DNA from: Sulfopaludibacter sp963835555
Lineage (GTDB): Bacteria > Acidobacteriota > Terriglobia > Bryobacterales > Bryobacteraceae
Assembly (NCBI GenBank): GCA_963835555.1
Contig: CAWIGC010000043.1
Coordinates: forward strand, 372,001 to 436,000
Reading direction: 5' to 3'
Length of the DNA stretch: 64,000 nucleotides
Every line of letters begins with the position of its first letter. The stretch's first letter is position 1. Below, in pieces: positions 45,981-55,953 of the stretch. Under the pieces are notes generated by a model. It ran no database searches and had not been told where the DNA came from. It saw only the letters and a list, made by a program, of their open reading frames with translations. The translations under genes and the position numbers were made by a program.

Positions 45981-46673
45981 CTACCGGCTTGGGCGCCGGA
46001 TAGCCGCACCGTCTGCGACAGCGTAATCTTCTGTTCCGGACGAAGCTTTAGCAGTTTGCCCAGCGCGGCGCGGTCGATCATCGCGCGGATTACCGTGCCC
46101 AGCCCTTCGGAGGCGCCACCAAGAAAACAGGTAGACGTTCTGTCCCACGAAGCCCGCTCGGCTCCCGAGTAAAGCATCTTGGGTCTCCCAGGCGAACGCG
46201 TTGGCCAGATTCGAAAAGTCGGCCACATACACCAGGTTCATCGGAGCCTTCGCCGACGAAATCGCTGTTGCCCCGCCGCTGCCCGCAGATGCGGAGCTGG
46301 CCTGTGATCGGAACGTCGGGGCCGATGCTCTGCCCGGGCGTGTCCAGGTCCAGGCGATGCTCAACCTGGGCCGGTACAAGTACGCTCCCTCGGGCAGCGT
46401 GATGTAGATGTCCACCGTTTGCAGGTTCCTGGCCGAAGGCGCCGTTCGCCTGCCGTCCCGGTTCACGCCGTATGCTGCCCACAGCAGGTTCGACAGCACC
46501 TGCGGCGGCAGTCTTTCCGCGCTGAACTCGCGCGCGCTCTTGCGTTCGCCCAACGCCTGCAGGAGCGGCATGCCGCCCTTCATGTCCGGCTTGGGAAGCC
46601 GAATGTTCGCTGCGACGTCACCCGCTGCCGCCGCGCCGCACAACAGCAGCACCAGGCCCATGGCCTTGCGCAT
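45981..46673 (-). CDS. SagB-like nitroreductase family protein (frameshifted)
   Basis: The ATG at 46673 is preceded by an AGAGG site. A second ATG at 46694 lacks one. After a signal peptide (MRKAMGLVLLLCGAAAAG) come LGERKSAREFS, LLWAAYGVNRDG and TAPSARNLQTVDIY, which are FMN-binding features of SagB/ThcOx-type nitroreductases, then MNLVYVADF and EGLGTVIRAMIDR. Several shifts occur between 46390 and 46000, so the C-terminal end is uncertain. The family reduces or oxidises small or peptide substrates with FMN. It converges on the dehydratase gene with only three bases between. Confidence 0.7.
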   Translation of the reverse strand: MRKAMGLVLLLCGAAAAGDVAANIRLPKPDMKGGMPLLQALGERKSAREFSAERLPPQVLSNLLWAAYGVNRDGRRTAPSARNLQTVDIYITLPEGAYLYRPRLSIAWTWTRPGRASAPTFRSQASSASAGSGGATAISSAKAPMNLVYVADFSNLANAFAWETQDALLGSRAGFVGQNVYLFSWWRLRRAGHGNPRDDRPRRAGQTAKASSGTEDYAVADGAAIRRPSR

Positions 46674-46705
46674 AATAGGCCTCTTTGAATTCATAACAGC
46701 CGGGA

Positions 46706-46734
46706 TTGACACCGGGTATGCCTGATCGGATAAT
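46706..46734 (+). promoter_or_regulatory. Promoter of the RND efflux operon
   Basis: TTGACA (46706-46711) and GATAAT (46729-46734) are 17 bases apart, six and five matches to consensus. The adaptor gene starts 60 bases later at a GTG preceded by GGAGGG. Confidence 0.7.
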
Positions 46735-46738
46735 CAGG
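46721..46738. promoter_or_regulatory. Operator-like palindrome CCTGATCGGATAATCAGG over the -10 box
   Basis: CCTGAT and ATCAGG are exact inverted repeats with six bases between, and the centre overlaps the -10 element of the efflux promoter. This is the usual arrangement for a repressor-controlled pump (for example TetR-type). No such regulator is adjacent. Function is inferred from position. Confidence 0.5.
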
Positions 46739-46794
46739 TATTAATTAATGTTGGATGCGCATCGGTCGAGACGCGCGCCCCTGGAGGGTGATCG

Positions 46795-48095
46795 GTGGCA
46801 CATCGAAGCAAGCATCCGGATTCATGCCTGTGGTTGACCGCCCTGGCCGGACTGTTGTCTCTTCTCGGGAGCGGATGCCGCGCCTCCGGGCAGAAGCCGG
46901 CGCCGGAACCGCCGCTGACACCCGTAACGGTCACGGAGGTTTCTCTCCGCGATGTGGCCATCTACTCGGATTTCGCGGCGCAAACCTACGCGCGCGACAT
47001 GGTCGAAGTTCGAGGCCGCGTGGAGGGCTACCTGGACCAGTGGCTCTTCCGGCCGGGCTCGGATGTGAAGGCCGGCCAGGTTCTCTACGTGCTGGATCTG
47101 CGGCCCTATGAAGCCGCCGTGCAGCAGGCCGCTGGAAATCTCCATCAGACGGAAGCCGACCTGGAGTTTGCGCAGAAACAGGTCTCGCTGCTGCAGGCGC
47201 AGGCCAACCTGGCCGCGGCCCAGGCCAGCCTGTTAAAGGCCCAACAGGATGTCGACCGCCTCACGCCCCTGGTGCAGGCCGACGCCGCGTCCGAAACAGG
47301 ATCTGGACGCCGCCGCCGCCGCGCTCACCGCCAGCCAGGCTAACGTCGCCGCCCTGAAGGCCAGCGTCGATCAGGCCGCGCTCTCCACCCGCACCCAAAT
47401 CGATTCCATGCAGGCCAAGGTGGAGGCTCAGCGCGCCGCGCTCCGCACCGCGGAACTGAATCTGCAATACGGCACCATTCGCTCGCCCATCGATGGCCGT
47501 GTCGGCGATACGCTGGTGCCGGTGGGCGGCCTGGTCAATCCCAATTCGCCCCAGCCGCTCACTACCATCGTGCCGCTCGACCCCATCTGGGTCCGCTTCA
47601 AGGTGACCGAGTCGGAGTATCTGTCGTGGATGAGCGGCGCGCAGGCGCTGCCCGGCGGGAATCTGCCTCTGGCCCTGGTGCTGGCGGACAAATCGGAGTA
47701 TCCGGCGGCCGGCCACATCGAAAACGCCCTGAACCAGGTGGATCCGAAGACCGGCACGCTGGAGTTGCAGGCTCGTTTCCCCAACCCCAAGCGCACCGTT
47801 CTTCCCGGCCAGTTCGGCCGCGTCCGTGTGCAGGTGGCCGAGCGCAAGAACGCGCTCGTGGTCCCGCAGAAAGCGGTCCAGCAGTTGCAAAGCCTGCCGA
47901 TGGTCTACACCGTAGACTCCGGTGACAAGGTGCTCCAGCGCGCCGTGGTAACCGGCGACCGCGTCGGCTCTTCCTGGATCATCGAGCAGGGCCTGCAAGC
48001 CCGGCGACCGCGTCATTGTCGAAGGCCAGTTGAAGGTGCGGCCGGGTATGCGCGTGCGCCCGCTGCCCTACCAGGCCGGCACACCGGGAGTCTGA
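46795..48095 (+). CDS. RND efflux periplasmic adaptor lipoprotein (frameshifted)
   Basis: A GTG start at 46795 with GGAGGG upstream. The leader ends in a lipobox (LLSLLGSGC), so the protein is a lipoprotein of the AcrA/MexA family. Visible parts are the first lipoyl half (VEVRGRVEGYLDQWLFRPG), a long coiled-coil hairpin with repeated QA-rich heptads, the second lipoyl half (IRSPIDGRVGDTLVPVG) and the beta-barrel and membrane-proximal domains. Shifts near 47294 and 48004 are each explained by one extra base. The protein links the inner-membrane pump and the outer-membrane channel encoded next. Confidence 0.85.
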
Positions 48096-48098
48096 ACC

Positions 48099-51000
48099 AT
48101 GGCGCGATTCTTCATCAACCATCCCGTCTTCGCGATGGTGATCGCCATCGTGATCGTCATCCTCGGCGCGGTTGCGGTCCCCGGCCTGCCCGTTGCCAGC
48201 TATCCCGAAGTGGTGCCGCCGGTGGTGCAGATCACCACCAGCTACCTGGGCGGCAATTCGCAGGATCTGGAAAAGACCGTCGCCCAGCCGATCGAAGAGC
48301 AACTCATCGGCCTGGACGGCATGCTCTACTTCCTGTCGAACAGCGGCAACGATGGCTCGCTGAACATCCAGGTCACCTTCCGCCTCGGCACCAATCCCGA
48401 CATCGCCACCGTGCAGACGCAGAACCGCGTAAACATCGCCCTGCCGCGGCTGCCTCCGGAGGTGCAGCGCCAGGGCGTGGTGGTGAAGAAGGTCTCCACC
48501 GCCTTCCTCACCAGCATCAGCCTGATCGTCGCCGGACGGCCGCTACGATTCGCTGTTCCTCACCAACTACGCGCAGATCAACCTGCTGAACCAGGTGGCC
48601 AGCCTCGATGGCGTGGGCGAATGCCGCCTGGGAGCCAACCAGATCTACTCCATGCGCGTGTGGGTGAATCCGGACCGGATGGCCCAATTGGGCATCACCG
48701 CCAGCGACATCAATAGCGCCATTCAGGCGCAGAACCGCCAGAATCCGGCCGGGTCGCTGGGCCAGCCGCCCGCGCCGCCCGGCACCGATTTTCAGTATTC
48801 CATCGCCGCCCCCGGCCGCCTGGTGGACCCTTCCGAGTTCGAAGATATCGTGCTGCGCGCCCGGCCCGACACCGGGCTCCTGCGCATCCGCGACGTCGGG
48901 CGCGTGCAACTGGGCGCCCTCAGCTATACCGGCTTCAGCCGCGTGAACGGCTCTCCTTCCGGTAATCTCATCGTGTACCTTTCGCCCGGCGCTAACGCCG
49001 TCGCCACCGCCGACCGCGTCCGCAATTTCGTGGAGCAGGCGAAGAAGAGCTTCCCCGCCGGCATGGATTACGTCATCCCCTACGATTCCACGGTATTCGT
49101 CCGCGCGGCCATCCGGGAAGTGATGGATGACGCTGTTCATTGCCACCGGGCTGGTGATCATGGTGGTCTTTCTCTTCCTGCAAAACTGGCGCGCCACCCT
49201 GATTCCGCTGCTCACCGTCCCGGTGGCCATCGTGGGCACGTTCGCGCTGTTCCCGATGCTCGGCTTCTCCATCAACATGACCAGCATGTTCGGCCTGGTG
49301 CTGGCCATCGGCATCGTGGTGGATGACGCCATCGTCGTGGTGGAAGCGGCGCAGCGCCATATCGACGAGGGCGTGGCGCCTCGCCAGGCCGCCATTCTGG
49401 CCATGGAGGAAGTCTCCGCGCCGGTGGTGGCCATCGCCTGCATTCTGGCCGCCGCGTTCATCCCGGTGGCGTTTCTGGGCGGCATCAGCGGCCAGATCTA
49501 CAAGCAGTTCGCCCTCACTATCGCCGCCTCGGTGCTGATCTCCGCCTTCAACGCGCTCTCGCTGAGTCCGGCGCTGAGCGCCATTCTGCTGCGCCCGAAG
49601 ATGCAGACTCGCGGCCTGCTCGCGCGCTTCTTCGGCGGGTTCGACCGCGCCTTCGAATGGACCCGCGAGCGCTACCTCGCCGGCGTCGCGCGGTCTGATC
49701 CGCAAGCCCGTCCTCGCGCTGCTTGGCTTGCTCGTGCTTCTGGGTCGCGGCCGGCGCGCTGTTCCGCCATCTTCCCACCGGCTTCCTTCCCGAAGAAGAC
49801 CAGGGCACCGTCTTCGTATCCGTCCGCCTTCCCGACGCCGCCTCCATGCCGCGCGCCGAGGCAGCCAGCCGCAAAGTCGAAGATATCGTCCGCAAAATTC
49901 CGGGCGTGGCCGGCACCTTCGTTCTCGGCGGCATGGACATCGCCACTCGCACCAGCAGTTCCAACGTCGCCACGGTGATTACCCGGCTGACTCCCTGGGA
50001 GGAACGCACATTCTCCGGACCGGAATCTGCGCGCCATCCTGGCGCGCATGCAGGCGGAGTTCGCCCGCGTGCCCGAAGCCGCGGTTTTCGCCTTCGGCCT
50101 TCCGCCGATCCTCGGGCTGAGCACCACCGGAGGCTTCCAGTTCATGCTGGAGGACCGCGCCGGCACCGGCGTCGAAGACCTGGCGCAAACCGCCGACCTG
50201 GTGGTGCAGGCCGCGCGGCGCCGCCCCGAACTCGGCTACCGTGGTCAATACCTTCCGCTCCAACGTTCCCGCCTACAAGGTGGACGTCGATCTGGACAAG
50301 GTCCAGACTCTGGGAATTCCCGTCACCGACGCTTACAACGCCCTGCAGACTTTCCTGGGCGGCCTGTACGTGAACGACTTCAACGTGTTCGGCCGGACCT
50401 GGCAGGTGCTGGTGCAGGCCGAGCCGGAATTTCGCGGCCAGCCCGCGCGACATCAATCGCTTTTATGTGCGCACCGGCGACGGCAACATGGTCCCGCTCG
50501 GCACCCTCGCCACGGTGACGGCCACCGCCGGGCCCGACGTGATCTACCGCTACAATCGGTCGCGCGCCGTTCAGTTGCTGGGCGGCCCGGCGCCCGGGTA
50601 TAGCAGCGGACAGGCGGTGGCTGCCATGGAAGACGTGGCGGCGTCCGCGCTGCCTTCCGGATACGGCTATGAGTGGACCGGCACCACCTACCAGGAGAAA
50701 GAAGCGCAAGGGCATGAAGGCGTGATCTTCGGTTTCGCCGCCGTGCTGGTCTTCCTGTTCCTCGCCGCGCTCTACGAGAGCTGGTCCATTCCGTTCGCCG
50801 TTCTGCTGGCGGTGCCGCTCGGCTTGTTTGGCGCGCTCTTCGCGGTCTGGGTACGCGCTTACCCCTACGATATCTACACCCAGATCGGAATCGTCACGCT
50901 GATCGGCCTGGCCGCCAAGAACGCCATCCTCATCGTGGAATTCGCGCGCACGCGCTATGAGGGCGGGCAGTCCATCCGCGAGGCCGCCATGGAAGCCGCG

Positions 51001-51253
51001 CGCCTCCGCCTGCGTCCCATCCTGATGACTTCCTTCGCGTTCATCCTGGGAGTCACTCCGCTGCTCATCGCCAAGGGCGCCGGCGCCGCATCCCGCCGGT
51101 CGCTGGGGACCGCGGTGTTCGGCGGCATGAATGCGGCCACGCTGCTGGCCATCTTCATCGTGCCGGTGCTCTTCTTCGTCATCCAGAATATGGCGGCGAA
51201 GAAAACCAGTCCGGCGGCGGGCGCCGAACCGGTGACGGAGCCAGTCCGAATGA
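48099..51253 (+). CDS. RND efflux transporter, AcrB/HAE1 type (frameshifted)
   Basis: The product of about 1050 residues starts MARFFINHPVFAMVIAIVI, the classical first helix. The proton relay is preserved: two Asp in GIVVDDAIVVVE and Lys in LAAKNAILIVEFA. Porter-domain and docking segments such as PLPYPVV-type SYPEVVPPVVQI and VTFRLGTNPDIATVQTQNR are clear. At least seven shifts occur (48535, 49125, 49690, 49745, 50030, 50230, 50447). Most are extra C or G bases. It exports hydrophobic compounds using proton motive force. With frame corrected, its stop would overlap the next ATG at 51250 (ATGA). Confidence 0.85.
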
Positions 51254-52648
51254 AACACTTTCTCTATTTCCTCCCGCTTGCGCTGTCGGTTGGGTGCCGG
51301 GTAGGCCCGAACTACAAGCGGCCCGCTGTCCCTCTGCCGGTCGAGTTTCGCGGGGAGACCGCGCCCGCCTCCGCCGCCTCGCTGGCGGAGACGAAGTGGC
51401 CCGACCTGTTCCAGGATGCCGCCCTCAAGCAACTCATCGCGACCGCGCTCGCACAGAACTTGGATCTTACGGCTGGCCGCCGAGCGCGTGGAGCAGGCGC
51501 GGGCGCAATTCCGCATCACCGGGGCGGACCGGTATCCTTTCCTGTATGCGCAGGCCCAGTTCACCGGAAACCGGCCCTCCGTGGTCGGCTCCAATGTCTC
51601 GGCGCCGCCCGGAGCGTCGCTGGATTCAGTTATACGCAAGCCGGAGCAGCGCTTTCCTGGGAACTGGACTTGTGGGGACGCCTCCGCCGTCTCACCGAAT
51701 CGGCGCGCGCGCAATACCTGGCCACCGAGGAAGCCCGGCACGGCGTGATCGTCTCGCTCGATCGCCGACGTAGCCGGCGCCTGGTTCACTCTGCGCGAGC
51801 GCGATCTGGAATTGGAAATCGCGCGCTGCTACGCGCGATATCGCGGCGCGCAACCTGGAACTGGTGCGCCTCCGCCACGATCACGGCGCCGTCACGGCGC
51901 TCGACGTTCACCAGGCCGAGCAACTCCTGTATATCGCCTCCGCCCAGATCGCCAGCACCGAACGCGACATCGGCCAGACGGAGAATGCGCTGAGCCTGCT
52001 GCTCGGAGCGGCTCCCCGGCGACATCGCGCGCGCGAAACCCATGGACGACTACGGCCTGCCGCCCGAGTTGCCGGCCGGCCTGCCCTCTTCGCTGCTGGA
52101 ACGCCGGCCCGATATTCGCGAAGCCGAGCAAAGGCTGATTGCCGCCAACGCCCAGATCGGCGCAGCCAAGGCATACTACTTTCCGCAAATCTCGCTGACC
52201 GGCTTCCTCGGCGGACAGAGCCGCGCGCTCACTGAACTGTTCACCGGACCCGCCCGCTTTTGGACCATTGCGCCCGTCGCCAACGTGCCGATCTTCAATG
52301 CCGGCCAGGTGCGTGTGGCCGTGCGCCTCACCGAAGCGCAGAAGCGGGAGATGGTGGTCGCGTACCAGAAGACCATCTACAACGCTTTCCGCGAGGTCTC
52401 CGATGCGTTGATCGGCTATCGCGATACGCGCGAGCAGCGCCGCCAGCAGGATCAGTTCGTGCATGCGGTGGAGGAAGCCACCCGCCTCTCTCACCTCCGC
52501 TACCAGGGGGGCATGGACAGCTACCTGCAGGTTCTCGAATCGGAGCGCGGCCCTGTTTCAGGGCCGTCTGTCCCTGGCCCGCTTGCGCCTCCAGGAACTG
52601 CTTTCGTTCGTGCAGTTATATCGTGCCCTGGGCGGCGGCTGGCAGTAA
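51250..52648 (+). CDS. RND outer-membrane factor, OprM/NodT type (frameshifted)
   Basis: The leader MKHFLYFLPLALSVGC has a lipobox Cys, followed by RVGPNYKRPAVPLP, the typical OprM/NodT start. The remaining sequence has the two repeats of the outer-membrane efflux protein family, with long helices (ERVEQARAQFRITG, SLLERRPDIREAEQRLIAANAQIGAAKA). Shifts near 51480, 51630, 51760, 51835, 52015 and 52550 break the frame. Corrected length is about 465 residues. It forms the trimeric channel through the outer membrane for the pump. Confidence 0.85.
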
Positions 52649-52672
52649 AACCGAGAACTGAATCGACGGCAC

Positions 52673-52701
52673 TTGCACTTTTCCATCCACTTCGGTATGA
52701 T
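52673..52701 (+). promoter_or_regulatory. Promoter of the str ribosomal operon
   Basis: TTGCAC (52673-52678) and TATGAT (52696-52701) have a 17-base spacer, five matches each to consensus. Transcription would start near 52708, about 200 bases before rpsL. Confidence 0.65.
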
Positions 52702-52742
52702 TGAGAGGTTTCGCGAGAAAAGCTTTCTGCTCCTGAGCTACC

Positions 52743-52808
52743 ACCCGTCTGTGGCGGGTCCGGCCAGGGGTGAGGCCCCGAGGTTTCACCGGTTACGCCG
52801 AATGAAAC
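52743..52808 (+). promoter_or_regulatory. Structured leader region before rpsL
   Basis: Three successive stem-loops are possible: ACCCG/CGGGT (52743-52759), GGGG/CCCC with a five-base loop (52767-52779) and GTTTCA/TGAAAC (52783-52808). The leader to rpsL at 52907 has no gene. Autogenous control of the str operon by a ribosomal protein is known in other bacteria, normally through the S7 site between rpsL and rpsG, so a role here is speculative. Confidence 0.3.
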
Positions 52809-52906
52809 ATGGGCCTGTCCGATAGCAAGTAACCCTCGCTGTCCGCAGCCTGGAATTTCGGGTTGCACCACTAGTTTAGAAGTTTTTTGCCGCAAAGAGG
52901 AAATTC

Positions 52907-53281
52907 GTGCCGACGTTTAACCAACTTGTGCGTAATGGGCGGAAGCCGCCACGCTGGAAAACCTCCAGTCCCGCGCTGGAAGCGTGCCCTCAGAAGCGTG
53001 GAGTTTGCACGCGCGTTTATACTTCCACCCCAAAGAAGCCCAATTCCGCTCTGAGAAAGGTCGCCCGTGTGCGGCTCACCAACGGGATCGAAGTCACCAC
53101 TTATATTCCGGGCGTCGGCCACAACCTGCAGGAGCACTCGATCGTGCTGATCCGCGGCGGCCGCGTGAAGGACCTTCCCGGCGTGCGCTATCACGTGATC
53201 CGCGGCGCGCTGGATACCGCCGGTGTGGCCAATCGCAAGCAGGGCAGAAGCAAATACGGAGCTAAGAGGCCGAAATCGTAG
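52907..53281 (+). CDS. rpsL: 30S ribosomal protein S12
   Basis: A GTG start preceded by AGAGGA gives 124 residues. The core segment TPKKPNSALRKVARVRLTNG and the GVRYHVIRG region are almost invariant. Lys residues linked to streptomycin sensitivity are unchanged in the two loops (PKKPNS and RVKDLPG). S12 helps maintain decoding accuracy at the A site. It is first gene of the str operon, six bases before rpsG. Confidence 0.98.
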   Translation: MPTFNQLVRNGRKPPRWKTSSPALEACPQKRGVCTRVYTSTPKKPNSALRKVARVRLTNGIEVTTYIPGVGHNLQEHSIVLIRGGRVKDLPGVRYHVIRGALDTAGVANRKQGRSKYGAKRPKS

Positions 53282-53287
53282 GAACGT

Positions 53288-53758
53288 ATGCCGCGAAGAA
53301 GAAGAGCAGTCATTCGTGAAGTATTGCCGGATCCGGTCTACAATTCCACCCTTGTCGAGAAGTTTGTGAACTCGATGATGTGGGAAGGCAAGAAGAACAC
53401 CGCGCAAGGGATCTTCTACCAGGCCATGGACAAACTGCGGGAGCGCACCAGCGACGATCCGCTCAAGGCCTTCAAGAAGGCCGTGGAAAATGCCAAGCCG
53501 CTGCTGGAAGTGAAGACGCGGCGCGTGGGCGGCGCCAACTACCAGGTGCCGATCGAGGTTCCGCAGAATCGCCGGACTTCGCTGGCCATGCGCTGGATCA
53601 TCACCCAGGCGCGGACCCGCCCCGAAAAGGGGATGTCCGAAAAGCTGGCGAACGAGTTGAACGATGCCGCGAATCTGCGCGGCGGAGCGATCAAGAAGAG
53701 AGACGATGTGCACCGGATGGCTGAAGCCAATAAGGCTTTTGCGCATTACCGGTGGTAA
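53288..53758 (+). CDS. rpsG: 30S ribosomal protein S7
   Basis: The 156-residue product has the expected S7 start (MPRRRRAVIREVLPDP) and the conserved RVGGANYQVPIEV and RWIITQARTRPEKGM parts. S7 organises the head of the small subunit and binds 16S rRNA. The 79-base gap to fusA contains AAAGCTTTTTT just before the fusA start and no gene. Confidence 0.98.
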   Translation: MPRRRRAVIREVLPDPVYNSTLVEKFVNSMMWEGKKNTAQGIFYQAMDKLRERTSDDPLKAFKKAVENAKPLLEVKTRRVGGANYQVPIEVPQNRRTSLAMRWIITQARTRPEKGMSEKLANELNDAANLRGGAIKKRDDVHRMAEANKAFAHYRW

Positions 53759-53837
53759 CTAAGTTCATAGAGAAAGGGAATTTGGCGGCGGAATGGAAAT
53801 AGCCGGCCGCTGAAAGCAGAGAGCTGAAAGCTTTTTT

Positions 53838-55928
53838 ATGGCAAGAACGACCCCACTTGAGAGGATGAGGAACATTGGCATCGCGGCCCATATCGATGCC
53901 GGTAAAACCACAACCACGGAGCGCATCCTTTACTATACCGGCCGTTCGCACAAGATTGGCGAAGTCCATGAGGGCACTGCCACCATGGACTGGATGGAAC
54001 AGGAACAGGAACGCGGGATCACCATCACGTCGGCAGCCACTACCTGCTTCTGGCGGGACATGCAGATCAATATCATCGACACCCCCGGTCACGTGGATTT
54101 CACGGCCGAGGTAGAGCGCTCTCTGCGCGTGCTCGATGGCGCCGTGGCGGTATTCGACGCCGTGGCCGGCGTGCAGCCGCAATCGGAAACGGTGTGGCGG
54201 CAGGCTGACAAATACCGCGTACCCCGGATTTGCTTCATCAACAAGATGGACCGCGTGGGCGCCGATTTCTACCGCTCCGTCGATACCATTGTGGACCGGC
54301 TGAAGGCCAAGCCGGTGCCGATTCAGATTCCGGTGGGCGCCGAGGATCAGTTTAAGGGCGTAGTGGATCTGGTGGAAATGAAGGCCACCATCTGGCGCGA
54401 CGAAACCCTGGGGGCGCAATTCGACATCGTGGACATTCCGGCGGACCTGGTCGAAAAGGCACAGGCTTACCGCGAGCAGATGATCGAAGCGGTTTCCGAA
54501 TTCGACGATACGCTATTCGAGAAGTTCATCAACGGCGAGTCCCTCACCAACGATGAGATCCGGGCCGGCATCCGCAAGGCCACCATCGGGCTCAAGATTT
54601 TCCCGGTGATCTGCGGATCGGCATTCAAAAACAAGGGTGTGCAGACCATGATGGATGCGGTGGTGGATTACCTCCCCTCGCCTCTGGACATCCCTCCGGT
54701 GCAGGGCATCGACATCGACAATCCGGAAATCAAAATATTCCGCAAGCCGTCCGACGACGAACCTTTCGCGGCCCTGGTTTTCAAGATTATGACCGATCCG
54801 TACTCGGGCCAGCTCGCCTTCTTCCGGGTGTATTCGGGCAAGATGAGCGCCGGCGAATCGGTGTTCAACGTGGCTAAGGGGCGTAAAGAGCGGGTAGGCC
54901 GCCTGATGCGCATGCACGCCAACAAACGCGAAGATATCACCGAGATTCTGGCGGGCGATATTTGTGCCGCGGTGGGGCTGCGCACCATTTCCACCGGAGA
55001 TACCATTTGCGATGAAGACCATCCGGTAGCGCTCGAGAAGATCGACTTCCCGACGCCCGTGATCCAGCTCGCGGTGGAACCGAAGACCAAGGCCGACCAG
55101 GAAAAGCTGGGTATGGCCATCGCCAAGCTGGCGCAGGAAGATCCCACGTTCAAGGTCAATACCGATCCGGAAACGGGGCAGACGATTCTTTCGGGAATGG
55201 GCGAACTGCACCTGGAGATCATTGTGGACCGCATGATGCGCGAATTCGGCGTGGCGGCCAATGTGGGCAAGCCGCAGGTGGCGTATCGCGAGACGATCCG
55301 GCAGATGGCGGAAGCCGATTACACGCACAAGAAGCAGACCGGCGGCAGCGGCCAGTACGCGCGCACCAAGCTCCGCGTGGAACCGAATCCGGGCAAGGGT
55401 TACGAGTTCGAAAACGAAATCAAGGGCGGAAATATTCCGAAGGAATTCATTCCCGCGGTCGGCAAAGGGGTGGTGGAAGCGCTGGAAGGCGGCATTCTGG
55501 CGGGCTTCCCCATGGTGGACCTGAAGGTCACCGTGTACGACGGCGATTATCACGAAGTGGACTCTTCGGAAATGGCGTTCAAGATCTGCGGTTCGATCTG
55601 CGTCAAAGAAGCCTGCCGCAAAGCCAAGCCGGTGCTCCTGGAACCGGTGATGGCGGTGGAAGTGGTGGTGCCGGACGAATATATGGGAACCGTCAACGGC
55701 GATCTGATCTCGCGCCGCGGCCAATTGGAAGGCACGGAAATCCAGGGCACAACGCAGATGATCCGGGCCAGTGTCCCGCTCAGCGAAATGTTCGGGTATG
55801 CGACCGAACTGCGCTCGCGGACGCAGGGCCGGGGCAGCTTCACCATGCACTTCTCGCGTTACGAAGAAGTGCCCAAGTCGGTGGCGGAAGAAATCGTCAG
55901 CCGGGTCCAAGGGAAAGTAACGAAGTAG
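53838..55928 (+). CDS. fusA: Elongation factor G
   Basis: A 696-residue translational GTPase. The P-loop is AHIDAGKTT, followed by the switch region RGITITSAATT, DTPGHVDF and NKMDR. Domains II to V follow, with the domain IV segment ... GGSGQYA typical of EF-G. It drives translocation of tRNA and mRNA after peptide bond formation. Length and motifs are normal. The tuf gene begins 25 bases later. Confidence 0.98.
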   Translation: MARTTPLERMRNIGIAAHIDAGKTTTTERILYYTGRSHKIGEVHEGTATMDWMEQEQERGITITSAATTCFWRDMQINIIDTPGHVDFTAEVERSLRVLDGAVAVFDAVAGVQPQSETVWRQADKYRVPRICFINKMDRVGADFYRSVDTIVDRLKAKPVPIQIPVGAEDQFKGVVDLVEMKATIWRDETLGAQFDIVDIPADLVEKAQAYREQMIEAVSEFDDTLFEKFINGESLTNDEIRAGIRKATIGLKIFPVICGSAFKNKGVQTMMDAVVDYLPSPLDIPPVQGIDIDNPEIKIFRKPSDDEPFAALVFKIMTDPYSGQLAFFRVYSGKMSAGESVFNVAKGRKERVGRLMRMHANKREDITEILAGDICAAVGLRTISTGDTICDEDHPVALEKIDFPTPVIQLAVEPKTKADQEKLGMAIAKLAQEDPTFKVNTDPETGQTILSGMGELHLEIIVDRMMREFGVAANVGKPQVAYRETIRQMAEADYTHKKQTGGSGQYARTKLRVEPNPGKGYEFENEIKGGNIPKEFIPAVGKGVVEALEGGILAGFPMVDLKVTVYDGDYHEVDSSEMAFKICGSICVKEACRKAKPVLLEPVMAVEVVVPDEYMGTVNGDLISRRGQLEGTEIQGTTQMIRASVPLSEMFGYATELRSRTQGRGSFTMHFSRYEEVPKSVAEEIVSRVQGKVTK

Positions 55929-55953
55929 GCATTCATAAGGAGATTGGTGGCAT

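Noticed and set aside
51180..51320. Apparent fusion of the RND transporter with the outer-membrane factor in one frame
   Set aside because: The frame reads through, but the second protein has its own lipoprotein signal (SVGC). A +1 frame gives GAATGA, a stop overlapping the ATG at 51250. One extra C upstream, as seen in many places nearby, explains the read-through.
53759..53837. Terminator between rpsG and fusA
   Set aside because: A T run is present (AAAGCTTTTTT), but the stem before it is only four bases and it lies directly before the fusA start, so termination is unlikely.
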